64,000 nt of DNA from an uncultured Candidatus Saccharibacteria bacterium (GCA_948648655.1 CAPKVJ010000003.1:20266-84265), one strand, 5' to 3'. Shown: positions 9,237-17,487, numbered from the stretch's first letter. Numbers and translations: made by a program. Notes: generated from the sequence alone by a model not told the origin.

Positions 9237-9881
9237 CTAGCCTATGATTTTTTCCAGCTCTTCGAACATTTCTTTGCTGGTGATTTCTTTGATGTGTTGC
9301 TGACTTTCCGGTGTTAAGTTACACCACAATGCCCTGATGAGGCTGCTACGCTCGTTGTACTTGCAGGTTACGTTGTTGCATTCCCTGCCGTGTTCGGCGT
9401 GATTTTTGCATGGCTTATTGTCGGGGATTTTGAGCGTCACTGTGACCGATGTAATCAGCTCGGAGATATGCTCTACGAATTTTTCGTAATCAGTTGCATT
9501 ATACCCAAAAACTTCCCCTTCTTTGCCGTCAGCGTAAATCAAAAACGCTTCATACTCATCATAGGTAAGTCCGGTAACGATGCCATTCAGGTGTGCTTTA
9601 ATCATGGGTATCATGCTGATATACAGTGGCTGGTATGTTGTACGGAGAATGTCATCCAGCTCATCGAAGATAGCATAAATTTCATCTACGACGCTCGATG
9701 TATATTCGAGCTTGTAGGCGACCGTGCCATTACTATTGAACGGGTCTTCTGCTTCGACGAGGACTTTGTTGGGGTTTAGCTTGATGAGACAATTGCGTTC
9801 TTTGGCTGCTGTAGTAATTACCTCTTTGAGCTCTGCGTATTCTCCTGGACACATGTTCTTAAACTCTTTCAGTTTCTTCAT
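9237..9881 (-). CDS. Orphan protein of unknown function (start revised)
   Basis: A 214-aa protein starting MKKLKEFKNM, with Cys/His-rich stretches near its C-terminus (PCKNHAEHGRECNNVTCKYN, possibly metal-binding). The frame stays open upstream to an ATG at 10001 and would add a hydrophobic N-terminus. That stretch coincides with a long leader hairpin (9924-9982) and has no ribosome site, whereas the ATG at 9881 follows GGAGG by 9 nt. I therefore prefer 9881. No domain is recognised. Promoter at 10041-10069. Confidence 0.7.
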   Translation of the reverse strand: MKKLKEFKNMCPGEYAELKEVITTAAKERNCLIKLNPNKVLVEAEDPFNSNGTVAYKLEYTSSVVDEIYAIFDELDDILRTTYQPLYISMIPMIKAHLNGIVTGLTYDEYEAFLIYADGKEGEVFGYNATDYEKFVEHISELITSVTVTLKIPDNKPCKNHAEHGRECNNVTCKYNERSSLIRALWCNLTPESQQHIKEITSKEMFEELEKIIG

Positions 9882-9923
9882 AGGTTGTTTCCTCCATTTA
9901 ACGTCGCATGGACGATATATTTG

Positions 9924-9982
9924 CCATTTTGGCAGAATTGGGGTTACTAGGAGGGTAGTAACACCCAATACTGTCAAAATGG
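9924..9982 (-). promoter_or_regulatory. Leader hairpin of the 9237-9881 gene
   Basis: Imperfect stem of about 24 pairs around a 6-nt loop: CCATTTTG..CAG..ATTGG..GTTACTA pairs with its complement across GAGGG. It occupies the 5' leader between promoter and ribosome site, so it could control translation or mRNA stability. Confidence 0.6.
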
Positions 9983-10040
9983 GGAGGATAAACTCAATCA
10001 TGTAAGTGTGCTATGGTAGGTTTGTGACTACCGTGTTTCT

Positions 10041-10069
10041 ATTGTAGCATAGATTTGTGATGATGTCAA
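10041..10069 (-). promoter_or_regulatory. Promoter of the 9237-9881 gene
   Basis: TTGACA, 17 nt, TACAAT on the minus strand. Confidence 0.75.
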
Positions 10070-10136
10070 TAGTTTATATGGCATTCTTACTAAAAAGCAA
10101 GAATTTTCATTAGTGATTCTCTATTGGCTGATAGCA

Positions 10137-10278
10137 TGACAATCCCTCTACCTTACGTATAAGTCTCTTTTGGGAAGCGCGTCGATGACGCCCGTCGTTA
10201 CGGGGTCATCGCGCTCATACTCCTCGTAAGTCCGTATCTTCCCAAAAGAGACTTATACGTAGAGTAAACCAATTGTCA
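10137..10278. repeat. Hairpin element H1 (type 1)
   Basis: TGACAAT at the left end and ATTGTCA at the right end enclose perfect 23-bp arms (10155-10177 and 10238-10260). Inside is a shared core with GCCCGTCGTTACGGGG and CTCGTAAG. Nearly identical to H2 (12587-12728) and close to H5. It lies directly behind cassette 2. No coding capacity seen. Confidence 0.85.
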
Positions 10279-10284
10279 CTCCTT

Positions 10285-10528
10285 CTCCTACTACCTATAC
10301 TCTAACTAGCTAGGCAGCGGAGGGGGAAGCCAGAAGTTTTAGCGAAAGAACCATAACCATGATAATCATAAGATGCTTCGACGCCACTGTGATATATATT
10401 CAAATAATAGGAAGGGCTATATTCATCTCCAGAATAAGAAGAGCGATAAAGACCCCTCATGCCTATTTCACATAATCCAGTTGCCCCATACGTGTGAGTT
10501 GGGACAATGCTCCCGCTGCGCACAAAGT
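10285..10528 (-). other. Silent FISUMP C-terminal cassette 2
   Basis: Frame 10526-10302 (minus): LYFVRSG, a variable middle with an unusually long insert (GLYRSSYSG, YYLNIYHSGVEAS), then GFPLRCLAS and TAG. No start codon or promoter. Right-edge arm 10285-10301, next to hairpin element H1. Left edge TACTTTGTGCGCAGCGG. Confidence 0.85.
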
Positions 10529-10571
10529 AGAGGGTTGTAAAATAATGTAGAAGTGATACAATTAAGGTAGC

Positions 10572-10648
10572 GCGGGCGTAGCTCAGTTGTTTAGAGCGCT
10601 TCCTTGCCAAGGAAGAGGTCGAGAGTTAGAGTCTCTTCGCCCGCACCA
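10572..10648 (+). tRNA. tRNA-Gly(GCC)
   Basis: Acceptor GCGGGCG/CGCCCGC, anticodon loop TTGCCAA (GCC), encoded CCA. The T loop reads GAGAGTTAGAGTCTC and departs from the usual TTCGA, which is odd but keeps the stem. A -10-like TACAAT precedes it. Confidence 0.88.
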
Positions 10649-10659
10649 TGATCAAGATG

Positions 10660-10680
10660 AGCACCTTTGGGGTGTTTTTT
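10660..10680 (+). terminator. Terminator after tRNA-Gly
   Basis: Short stem CACC/GGTG followed by six T. Confidence 0.65.
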
Positions 10681-10705
10681 GTTGGTTCCCTTTTTCTTTT
10701 AGCTC

Positions 10706-10922
10706 TTCTCCTACTACCTATACTCTAACTAGCTAGGCAGCGGAGGGGGAAGGCGTAATAACGACTATCGTTGCTACTTGACACATTGATATAGCTATCA
10801 TTCAAGAATAAGCTGTAAGCATGGTCGGGACTAACAGTCGCTATAGATGACCATAGGACACCGTATTGACCAGAATGCCAGAGTTCACTAATATAGCTGA
10901 CTGGTATATACCCGCTGCGCAC
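10706..10922 (-). other. Silent FISUMP C-terminal cassette 3
   Basis: Frame 10922-10725 (minus): VRSGYIPVS, LWHSGQYGVLWSS, HAYSLFLN, RYYAFPLRCLAS, TAG. The codon before VRSG is CAA instead of TTT, so the conserved left edge here begins at GTGCGCAGCGG. No start or promoter. The arm at the right edge lies at 10706-10724. Confidence 0.83.
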
Positions 10923-10953
10923 TTGGTATATTTGTGGTTCCCTCTCTTTCTCC

Positions 10954-11052
10954 CTACTACCTATACTCTAACTAGCCGATAATAACCGCCGTTAGGCGGT
11001 TATTATCTTGACTGCTGTCGTATCCTCAAAAATGAGAGCTAACGCCCTCGCT
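10954..11052 (-). repeat. Alternative cassette tail with perfect 13-bp hairpin (copy 1)
   Basis: Between the conserved arm (10954-10976) and the end of cassette 4 lies about 75 bp of extra sequence. It includes a perfect 13-bp hairpin, GATAATAACCGCC/GGCGGTTATTATC (10978-11007). An almost identical copy is at 52285-52359; I count two base differences over the tail and cassette end. The tail replaces CLAS-stop by CLHAG(I/V)SE-stop. Confidence 0.8.
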
Positions 11053-11262
11053 TTATTCGGATATTCCAGCATGCAGGCAGCGGAGGGGTTGGCTGTTTGA
11101 TATAGCATTAAAATGCGATGCATATATCATATTACCGATATATAGACATAAAGCGGAATTATAGCTACTTGTAGGGTGCATAGCATTTGCCCAATAACGA
11201 CCTTTCTCACCTGAAAACATGAGCCACGATGGAGAGGCATAGTGAATGTATCCGCTGCGCAC
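11053..11262 (-). other. Silent FISUMP C-terminal cassette 4 (alternative tail)
   Basis: Frame 11262-11053 (minus): VRSGYIHYASPS, EKGRYWANAM (instead of YWSS), SALCLYIGN, QPLRCLHAGISE, TAA. Left edge GTGCGCAGCGG. It is the most divergent cassette and one of two with the long tail. No start or promoter. Confidence 0.78.
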
Positions 11263-11614
11263 AATCCCCAGTCATTAAGGTGTTAATGTCCTTTAATTCC
11301 CTGTTGGCTGAAAAATGTTGAAAAAAGCTCTTGCTTTTATATTGGACCCCAGATATAATAGAGGTAGCGATCAACTTTGCTTGGAGTTGGGTCGGTGTAT
11401 TTGGAATCAGTGGTGGGGTTTGACGTGTGTTTACGAAATGTTTGTGTTTTTGTGTCAAGCTTTTTCACGGATTTTTAGGACCGTCAGTGATTGACTGGTG
11501 GGATTTTGGTGGTTTGTTGTGAGGTGGCTACTGGCATAAGAGGAGCTTTGACTTGAAGTTATGGAAAATCTCTATTTTTGATGGAGACTGAAGTAAGGGG
11601 GAATTAAGGTTTAT
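11263..11614 (+). other. 352-bp gap with a promoter-like site, no gene recognised
   Basis: No supported reading frame. TTGCTT (11331), 17 nt, TATAAT (11354-11359) on the plus strand could drive a small RNA running to about 11600. Several short inverted repeats follow, but there is no clear terminator and no known RNA family is recognised. Confidence 0.3.
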
Positions 11615-12571
11615 TTAAGAGATTTTACGCTTGAGGCGATTTAGCTTACGAAGAATAGTATATAAAGCATATTTGGGGTGGTCTAGGGGATAATCCCATG
11701 TACCAGCGTAGTTGACTTGGTAACCACCGAAGGACTTTTTGTATTGAGTGAATCCGTACCAGGGGTGGTTTTTGTTGTCGGAGGTAGTAATACCCCAAAA
11801 GTCAAAGGTTTTTGCACCGCGATTTTTGGCGTCAAGGATCATTTGGACGAGTAGAACAGTGCCAGCGGCAAGCTTGCGCTCTTTTTCGCTAGTTGCAGCA
11901 TGGGCGTAAAAGCGGGTCTCCGAATCGTCGTAAACGAGGGAAACTGCGAGAGGCTCGTTATCGTATTCAGCGGTATAAAGTGTAGCGAAACCGGATTTGA
12001 GCTGATTTTTGAGGTGAGATTCAGATTGAGGGTTAAAATGATTTTTATCGCCTATGTTTTGTAACAGGTAAGTAAGTAGTGAGATATCCTCTGGGTTTTG
12101 AGAGGTGCGGATTTTTAGACCCTTCTTTTGATGGCTATGCCAATATTGGACGTTGGATTTACGCATTTGTTTTAGAAGATTTGCTTCGGGTTGAGTAAGG
12201 TCGATTTGCCAGGTATGAGCGGGGTTGATATCGTGGGATTTTTTGAGCCCAAGTTGCTTTAGGATGTGCGGAGAGAGGGAATTAGGGTTCTCAAGATCAA
12301 GAGTGGGCTCTATGCGTACAAAAAATGCCGATTGCTTTCTCGCGAGCTCTGAAAGGGAATGAAGGGCGTTTTGGAGGGAATTGATAGTGTTTTCGGTAGA
12401 GGAAGTGTCGAGGAGAGTTGGACCGTAGGGGCAAGAAAGATAGTTGCCAAGTGGGGTGGATTCTAGTACTACTGTGGCGGAAAAATTTTCTCCATCGATA
12501 TGGAAAGTTTTGTGGTCTTCGAGTTGTTGGTATTTTTGCCAAGTTGGAGATTGTAGGAAGTGTTGTTTCAT
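11615..12571 (-). CDS. FemAB/FmhB-family aminoacyltransferase (peptidoglycan bridge)
   Basis: A 318-aa protein of the double-GNAT FemABX family, which moves amino acids from aminoacyl-tRNA onto lipid II or peptidoglycan stem peptides. Evidence: NYLSCPYGPTL near residue 45, LRQMRKS-like KQMRKSNVQY, and the C-terminal FDFWGITTSDNKNHPWYGF followed by KKSFGGYQVNYAGTWDYPL. The ATG at 12571 lies 6 nt after TATAAT (12578-12583, complement), so translation is probably leaderless. An identical 5' flank precedes the pta-like gene, because both abut a hairpin element. Confidence 0.88.
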   Translation of the reverse strand: MKQHFLQSPTWQKYQQLEDHKTFHIDGENFSATVVLESTPLGNYLSCPYGPTLLDTSSTENTINSLQNALHSLSELARKQSAFFVRIEPTLDLENPNSLSPHILKQLGLKKSHDINPAHTWQIDLTQPEANLLKQMRKSNVQYWHSHQKKGLKIRTSQNPEDISLLTYLLQNIGDKNHFNPQSESHLKNQLKSGFATLYTAEYDNEPLAVSLVYDDSETRFYAHAATSEKERKLAAGTVLLVQMILDAKNRGAKTFDFWGITTSDNKNHPWYGFTQYKKSFGGYQVNYAGTWDYPLDHPKYALYTILRKLNRLKRKIS

Positions 12572-12586
12572 AAACGTATTATAGCA

Positions 12587-12728
12587 TGACAATCCCTCTA
12601 CCTTACGTATAAGTCTCTTTTGGGAAGCGCGTCGATGACGCCCGTCGTTACGGGGTCATCGCGCTCATACTCCTCGTAAGTCCGTATCTTCCCAAAAGAG
12701 ACTTATACGTAGAGTAAACCAATTGTCA
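12587..12728. repeat. Hairpin element H2 (type 1)
   Basis: A nearly identical copy of H1 with TGACAAT/ATTGTCA ends and perfect 23-bp arms. It lies between the -10 box of the femAB-like gene and the arm of cassette 5. Confidence 0.85.
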
Positions 12729-12734
12729 CTCCTT

Positions 12735-12987
12735 CTCCTACTACCTATACTCTAACTAGCTAGGCAGCGGAGGGGGAGACCAGCATCCTGATAGTAGCCA
12801 GAATCGTCGCTGTAGGACGGAATGACGCGACTACTGCTGAAGTCCAAGAAGTAAGCACGCATGGAATAACGGTAGGCTCGCGAGGACCAATTGTCGCCGT
12901 CCCGCCCGGAATCTGCTATAGGTATAGGCGACCACGTAGATGGACCAGTCTGCTTAACTCTGCCAATACTCCCGCTGCGCACAAAGT
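12735..12987 (-). other. Silent FISUMP C-terminal cassette 5
   Basis: Frame 12985-12752 (minus): YFVRSGSIGRVKQTGPSTWS, a middle with GDNWSS and AYFLDF, AGLPLRCLAS, TAG. It shares the QTGPxTWS(P/L)IP insert with cassette 12, evidence of a common ancestor or exchange. No start or promoter. H2 lies behind it. Confidence 0.85.
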
Positions 12988-13024
12988 AAAAGACGAAATT
13001 AAAGAAAAATGGTATAATAGTGCT

Positions 13025-14221
13025 ATGAAAATTTTGGCGATTGAAAGTTCGTGTGATGAGACGGCGGCTGCAGTAATTGGCGATGATTGTGAGATTTTGA
13101 GTAATGTGGTGGTTTCGCAGGTGGATATTTTTGCGGCATATGGCGGAGTGATACCAGAGGTAGCGGCGCGATCACATTTGGAAGTAATTTTACCGGTTAT
13201 TCACAAGGCATTGAAGGATGCTGTATTGACAAAAGATGATATTGATTATATAGCAGTGACGCATACACCAGGACTACTGGGTTCACTTTTGATTGGGACT
13301 TTGACGGCGAGGATGTTGGCGATTCTGTGGGATAAGCCGCTTTATGCGGTACATCATTTGAAAAGCCATATTTATGCTAATTGGCTTAATGCTAGAGTGG
13401 AAGATAATGCGCTTTCTGTTCAGCATGGGTGTGTTTCTCCTCATCTAAAGAATCGGAGAAAACACAGCCCGAGTAGTCAAGCTACAATACTTCACAAAAA
13501 GTCATTATCTTCCGTCTCGGTATCGAGCCAATCTGATCTTCCGGAATTTCCGCTTTTGGCTTTGGTGGTGAGTGGGGGACATACGCAGATTATTTATATG
13601 AAAAAACATAATAAGTTTGAAATTATTGGGACGACTAGGGATGATGCGGTGGGGGAGTGTTTTGATAAGGTAGCGAAGATTTTGGGGTTGCCTTATCCGG
13701 GTGGGCCAAGTATTGCCGAATGTGCAAAAGCTGGAGATGTAAATAAATATAGATTGCCACATCCAAAGGTTGGTGGGCTGGATTTTTCGTTTTCAGGATT
13801 GAAGACGGCGGTGCTGCGGGCGGTACAGAAGGAATTAGGGGTGCCGATTAATACACCTTCGTATGAATTGGCGGGGAAACTAGCGGAGCAGCAGAGAGCG
13901 GATTTTGCAGCATCTTTTCAGGAAACTGCGTGTGAGATATTGGCAGAAAAGCTAGAAATGGCCCTAGAAGCGCATATGGGCGTCAAATCACTTGTGGTTG
14001 CTGGTGGGGTGAGTGCGAATAAGGTTTTGCGCGAAAAGGCCTTAAAACGGCTTTCAGTGGGTTCTGATGGCATTTCTCGTAAAGTTTATTTTCCGGAATT
14101 GAAATTTGCGGGAGATAATGCGGCGATGGTGGGAGCGGCGGCGTATTATGAGATTTTGTCGGGAGTGGAGCCAACTGATCCATATGTGCTGAATATTGCG
14201 CCACGTCAAGAAATTGCATAG
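13025..14221 (+). CDS. tsaD: tRNA N6-adenosine threonylcarbamoyltransferase, with in-frame insert
   Basis: TsaD catalyses the last step of t6A synthesis at A37 of ANN-decoding tRNAs. It opens with ILAIESSCDETAAAV, has the metal-binding HHLKSH near residues 110-115, then VSGGHTQI, GECFDKVAKILGLPYPGGP, FSFSGLKTA and VVAGGVSANK. At 398 aa it is 50-60 residues longer than usual. The excess is a segment at about residues 125-163, encoded by a hairpin element (13399-13513), where E. coli TsaD has only a short loop. Leaderless: TATAAT at 13013-13018, 6 nt before the ATG. Confidence 0.95.
   Translation: MKILAIESSCDETAAAVIGDDCEILSNVVVSQVDIFAAYGGVIPEVAARSHLEVILPVIHKALKDAVLTKDDIDYIAVTHTPGLLGSLLIGTLTARMLAILWDKPLYAVHHLKSHIYANWLNARVEDNALSVQHGCVSPHLKNRRKHSPSSQATILHKKSLSSVSVSSQSDLPEFPLLALVVSGGHTQIIYMKKHNKFEIIGTTRDDAVGECFDKVAKILGLPYPGGPSIAECAKAGDVNKYRLPHPKVGGLDFSFSGLKTAVLRAVQKELGVPINTPSYELAGKLAEQQRADFAASFQETACEILAEKLEMALEAHMGVKSLVVAGGVSANKVLREKALKRLSVGSDGISRKVYFPELKFAGDNAAMVGAAAYYEILSGVEPTDPYVLNIAPRQEIA
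13399..13513. repeat. Hairpin element H11, in frame inside tsaD
   Basis: Outer arms GGAAGATAATG (13399-13409) and CATTATCTTCC (13503-13513) are perfect. Inner arms lie at 13427-13440 and 13455-13470, GGGTGTGTTTCTCC against GGAGAAAACACAGCCC, nearly complementary. The element adds about 38 codons without a stop. Confidence 0.7.
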
Positions 14222-14224
14222 GGA

Positions 14225-14594
14225 TTGACAGATTGGAGGGCTGCGATATAATAGAAGTGTCCTCGTCATTCGTAAGTGACGTTTGGATGTACCTATGTGC
14301 TGATCGGCGTATACTGCTCTGATCGTGGATGTTTGTAGCCTTTGGGGGCTTGGGTGTTTGCGACTGAAGTGGTTAATTTTGGTGGCATGTAGGAATTTTA
14401 GAAAGGGGTGATGCTTATTGGACAGCGTCGTTGTGTTTAAACATTATTTAGTTAGGTGGGTGAGGCCACCGACAAGAATATCATGAAAGAAGGTGATTGA
14501 GCCAATGGTGCAGTTTTTGACAGTTTGATTGAAATATGTAATGGATATATTTAAATACTCCCCTCATGGCCTTGTCGGCAGAGCTGACAGGGCC
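14225..14594 (+). ncRNA. Candidate structured RNA of unknown class
   Basis: TTGACA (14225-14230), 16 nt, TATAAT (14247-14252) is the best plus-strand promoter for kilobases, yet no reading frame follows. The transcript would start near 14259. It contains hairpins CGTCA/TGACG, AGCC/GGCT and GGTGG/CCACC, and a G/C-rich stem at 14568-14594 followed by TTATT that could end it. I searched by eye for the hallmarks of RNase P RNA, tmRNA and SRP RNA and found none. Confidence 0.45.
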
Positions 14595-14597
14595 TTA

Positions 14598-15455
14598 TTA
14601 ATTGATGAGGCTTCTGGATTGTCCGAGTTGGTTAAGGACTTGGATGGTCCAGACGATGTCATCAATCGTGCTGCCACGAGAGAGGTCGGACACGAGGGCG
14701 TCGAAGCCTTGTAGGATTGGTCCAGCGACGGTGAAATCGCCGATTTGCTCAAAGGATTTGTAAAGTATATTTCCGGTGTTGAGGTCGGGTGCGATGAGGA
14801 CGTTGGCTTGACCGGCAACGAGGGAATTAGATGATTTTGACTTCGCTACTTCTGGATTGATAGCGGTGTCGAGTTGCATTTCGCCGTCGATTAAGAGATT
14901 GGTGCCAGAGAATTCTTCGAGGACGGATTGCATAAGGTCGATGGTTTCGTCGTGGCCGCCACTACCAAAGGAAGAGAACGAGAGAAGGGCGATACGGGGT
15001 TCTTTGTCTGCGGGGAGGATGGCGGTTGCGGAAACATAAGTTTGCTGGATGATTTCAATGAGTTGATCGTGATTGGGGTGTTTGCAAGCGGCCATATCGG
15101 CGAGAAGGTAGATTTTGCCGTCACGTTGCATGACGGCAAGACCGGAGAAAGTGTGATATGGTTCAGGCGAAATAGGAACGCCTAATAGATCGTCAGGATC
15201 AATAAGAGAATTAGCGAAATTTCCCATAGGAAAGGCATCGCGACAGGCGAGTATGATGTCGCGCGTGGTGTAGTCAATGCCGGCAATCATAGCTTCGGCT
15301 TCACCGGAATTAATCATGTCGCAGGCAGTTTCTAAATCGGGAGCATCAAGGGGCGTGAGCGGAGGAAGATTGGGGTCAGAATCAGACATAGTGTTATAAG
15401 TGGCAATTGCTGTTTGGATTTTTGGGTTGTTTAGTTCGGGGAATACGATAATCAT
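14598..15455 (-). CDS. Phosphate acetyl/butyryltransferase family protein (Pta-like)
   Basis: About 285 aa. The C-terminal half carries the PTA/PTB signature: RIALLSFSSFGSGGHDE, DGEMQLDTAINPEVAKSKS, AGQANVLIAPDLNTGNILYK and AGPILQGFDALVSDLSRGS. The family interconverts acetyl-CoA and acetyl phosphate, so this could make ATP together with an acetate kinase, which is not in the window. ATG at 15455 is 6 nt after TATAAT (complement of 15462-15467): leaderless. The longer frame runs back through the promoter and was rejected. Confidence 0.88.
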   Translation of the reverse strand: MIIVFPELNNPKIQTAIATYNTMSDSDPNLPPLTPLDAPDLETACDMINSGEAEAMIAGIDYTTRDIILACRDAFPMGNFANSLIDPDDLLGVPISPEPYHTFSGLAVMQRDGKIYLLADMAACKHPNHDQLIEIIQQTYVSATAILPADKEPRIALLSFSSFGSGGHDETIDLMQSVLEEFSGTNLLIDGEMQLDTAINPEVAKSKSSNSLVAGQANVLIAPDLNTGNILYKSFEQIGDFTVAGPILQGFDALVSDLSRGSTIDDIVWTIQVLNQLGQSRSLIN

Positions 15456-15470
15456 AAACGTATTATAGCA

Positions 15471-15670
15471 TGACAATAGTTCCCTTTCTTTAACCCTTTT
15501 GGCAAACACGGCGTCACGTCAGCCCGCCGTCGCGGGTGTCGTGCGCCTAGTTCATCACTTCCTGCGGAAGTTCCCGATTCTGCACATTTTCGGAAAAGAT
15601 AGTAAACTCTCTTTTCTCTCAAATGTTTGAATCGGCGCTCGTAAGCTGCGGAATGTTTGCCAAAAGGGTT
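15471..15670. repeat. Hairpin element H3 (type 2, with nested insert)
   Basis: Arms AACCCTTTTGGCAAACA (15492-15508) and its perfect complement (15654-15670). The core matches H6 (GCCCG.CG..CGGGTGTCGTGCG, GCTCGTAAGCTGCGGAAT) but is interrupted by roughly 90 bp. That insert has its own stems, such as ACTTCC/GGAAGT and CCGATTC/GAATCGG. Confidence 0.8.
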
Positions 15671-15685
15671 AGAAAAAGTGAATAT

Positions 15686-15907
15686 CCTCCTCCTACCTAT
15701 ACTCTAACTAGCTAGGCAGCGGAGGGGGTAGCCATCGTAGCGTTGGGATAGACGGTCTGGGACTACGGTATCACCATGAAAAATATAGAAAAGAAGGTTG
15801 TATGTTCTATCTGCTTCATTTGTAGCGGTAAATGACCAATAATATCCTTCTGCCCCTATGTACCATAACTTGCTACTGTTGATACCAATGAGTCCGCTGC
15901 GCACAAA
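15686..15907 (-). other. Silent FISUMP C-terminal cassette 6 (pair with 7)
   Basis: Frame 15907-15704 (minus): FFVRSGLIGINSSKLWYIG, EGYYWSF, YNLLFYIF, YPLRCLAS, TAG. Head to head with cassette 7; the left edges are 31 bp apart. H3 lies behind it. No start or promoter. Confidence 0.85.
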
Positions 15908-15936
15908 AAATGACAAATCTTGCAAAGCCCTATTTT

Positions 15937-16159
15937 ACTTTGTGCGCAGCGGAGATATTTTCATAGCTGGTAGTAAGCTATTGCACTTGGGTTCACGAGG
16001 GTTTAGCCGTTCTTCATATGCATATGATTATGACTATAGTTCTTATACGTTATCTATTACTACTGTGGTTAATCCTTCTGCAGCTGGTAGTGGCCCCGAC
16101 ATATATACTTTTGCTGGCTACCCCCTCCGCTGCCTAGCTAGTTAGAGTATAGGTAGTAG
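15937..16159 (+). other. Silent FISUMP C-terminal cassette 7 (pair with 6)
   Basis: Frame 15939-16145: FVRSGDIFIAGSKLLHLGS, RSSYAYDYDYSSY, AGYPLRCLAS, TAG. The conserved arm ends at 16159, three bases before the TATAAT of the next gene. Confidence 0.85.
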
Positions 16160-16174
16160 TGGTATAATGAAAGT

Positions 16175-17329
16175 ATGAAAGATTTTGATTATTTGGGTGA
16201 AAATTCAGTTTATCTTGATGCAGCGTGTCAGAGTTTGAGACCGAAACCGGTCGTGAGAGCATTAGAAAAATATTATTATGAATTTAATTCTTGTGGTGAG
16301 CGAGTGAAGTATAAGTGGGGGGAGGAGACCGACCGGCTGGTGGAGGGGACGCGCAAGAAGGTATTAAAATTGCTCAAATTGAAATCTAAGGATTATTTCG
16401 TATCATTTACCATGAATACGACTTACGGAATTAATCTTTTGTTGAACGAAATTAGTTCACGCTATGTGAAAAAAGTATTCACGTCAGACATAGAACATAA
16501 TTCGCCTTTTCTTGCGACAATGGCGATGGCGGAGAGGCTGGATATTCCGCGTGTGGTTTTGACGCGTGGTGGGGATGGAAGTTTGCCGTTGACAGAGGAT
16601 TTTAAGGATGCCCTGGTAGTGGTGAATTGTGCGGCGAATTTTGATGGGCGGAAGCTCGTGAACTTAAAGGAAGTCGTCAAGAAGGTGCATAAAGATGGGG
16701 GGATGATTATCATTGATGCGGCGCAGGCGATGGCGCATTATTATGAGATGTTGGAAAAGATGGAGGCGGATGCGATTTGTTTTTCGGCGCACAAGATGTA
16801 TGCGCCATCGTTGGGAGTGATGGTGGTGCGTCGGGATTTGGTACCAAAGTTGACAATGAATTTTGTCGGTGGGGGAATGGTGGATGATGTCTTTAAAGAC
16901 CGATATTTGTTGAGCGCGGAGAGTAAGGAGCATGTTCATACAGTGTTTGAGGCGGGACTCATGGCGTGGGGGGAGATTGTTGCGTTGGGAGCGGCGATTG
17001 ATTGGTTGGAGGGGAGGACGAAAGAAGATAGACGGAGATTGGAAAGTTGTACGAAGGAGTTGGATGAGTTTTTGCGGTCACGAGAGAAGGTTCATATGGT
17101 GGGGAAGGAAGCTAATCCGACAATGAGTTTTTATATTGATGGGCTAAATTCGCATTTAGTGGGAGCAGCTTTGGGTGAGCAAGGAATTATGGCGCGGACG
17201 GGGTATTTTTGTGCGCATTATTATCTGGATAAAGTGTTGGGGTTGCCACCACTAGTAAGGTTTTCTTTGAGTTATGCGACGAGGGATAGTGATATTGAAA
17301 AGGTGAAAGAGGCTTTGGGGAAGATTTAG
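16175..17329 (+). CDS. Class V aminotransferase / cysteine desulfurase-like enzyme
   Basis: A 384-aa PLP enzyme of fold type I. The N-terminus YLDAACQSLRPKPVVRAL resembles SufS-like proteins. IIIDAAQAMAHY supplies the cofactor aspartate, and FSAHKMYAPSLG puts the PLP lysine at residue 207. A C-terminal ARTGYFCAHYYLDKV holds a Cys in the desulfurase position, so sulfur transfer is plausible; a plain aminotransferase or lyase is possible. Leaderless: TATAAT (16163-16168) lies 6 nt before the ATG, right behind the arm of cassette 7. Confidence 0.88.
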   Translation: MKDFDYLGENSVYLDAACQSLRPKPVVRALEKYYYEFNSCGERVKYKWGEETDRLVEGTRKKVLKLLKLKSKDYFVSFTMNTTYGINLLLNEISSRYVKKVFTSDIEHNSPFLATMAMAERLDIPRVVLTRGGDGSLPLTEDFKDALVVVNCAANFDGRKLVNLKEVVKKVHKDGGMIIIDAAQAMAHYYEMLEKMEADAICFSAHKMYAPSLGVMVVRRDLVPKLTMNFVGGGMVDDVFKDRYLLSAESKEHVHTVFEAGLMAWGEIVALGAAIDWLEGRTKEDRRRLESCTKELDEFLRSREKVHMVGKEANPTMSFYIDGLNSHLVGAALGEQGIMARTGYFCAHYYLDKVLGLPPLVRFSLSYATRDSDIEKVKEALGKI

Positions 17330-17487
17330 ATTCGTATATAAAAAGTTGTGAATAGTGTGGCTACCAAAAAAGACGCGGAGAAGATTGAAAAAGCAAAGGC
17401 AGGTAGATTTTTGGGTGTGGTGGCTTTGTCTGTTGATTTAAAATAGCGTATTAGGTCAAAGATAAAGAGTAGGAATAAGTCTATCCT

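Noticed and set aside
14857..15185. Plus-strand ORFs opposite the pta-like gene
   Set aside because: Shadow frames; the minus strand encodes a clear phosphotransacetylase signature.
17340..17446. Short plus-strand frame after the aminotransferase gene (ATKKDAEKIEKAKAGRF...)
   Set aside because: About 30 codons from a GTG without ribosome site or promoter; cannot be distinguished from chance.
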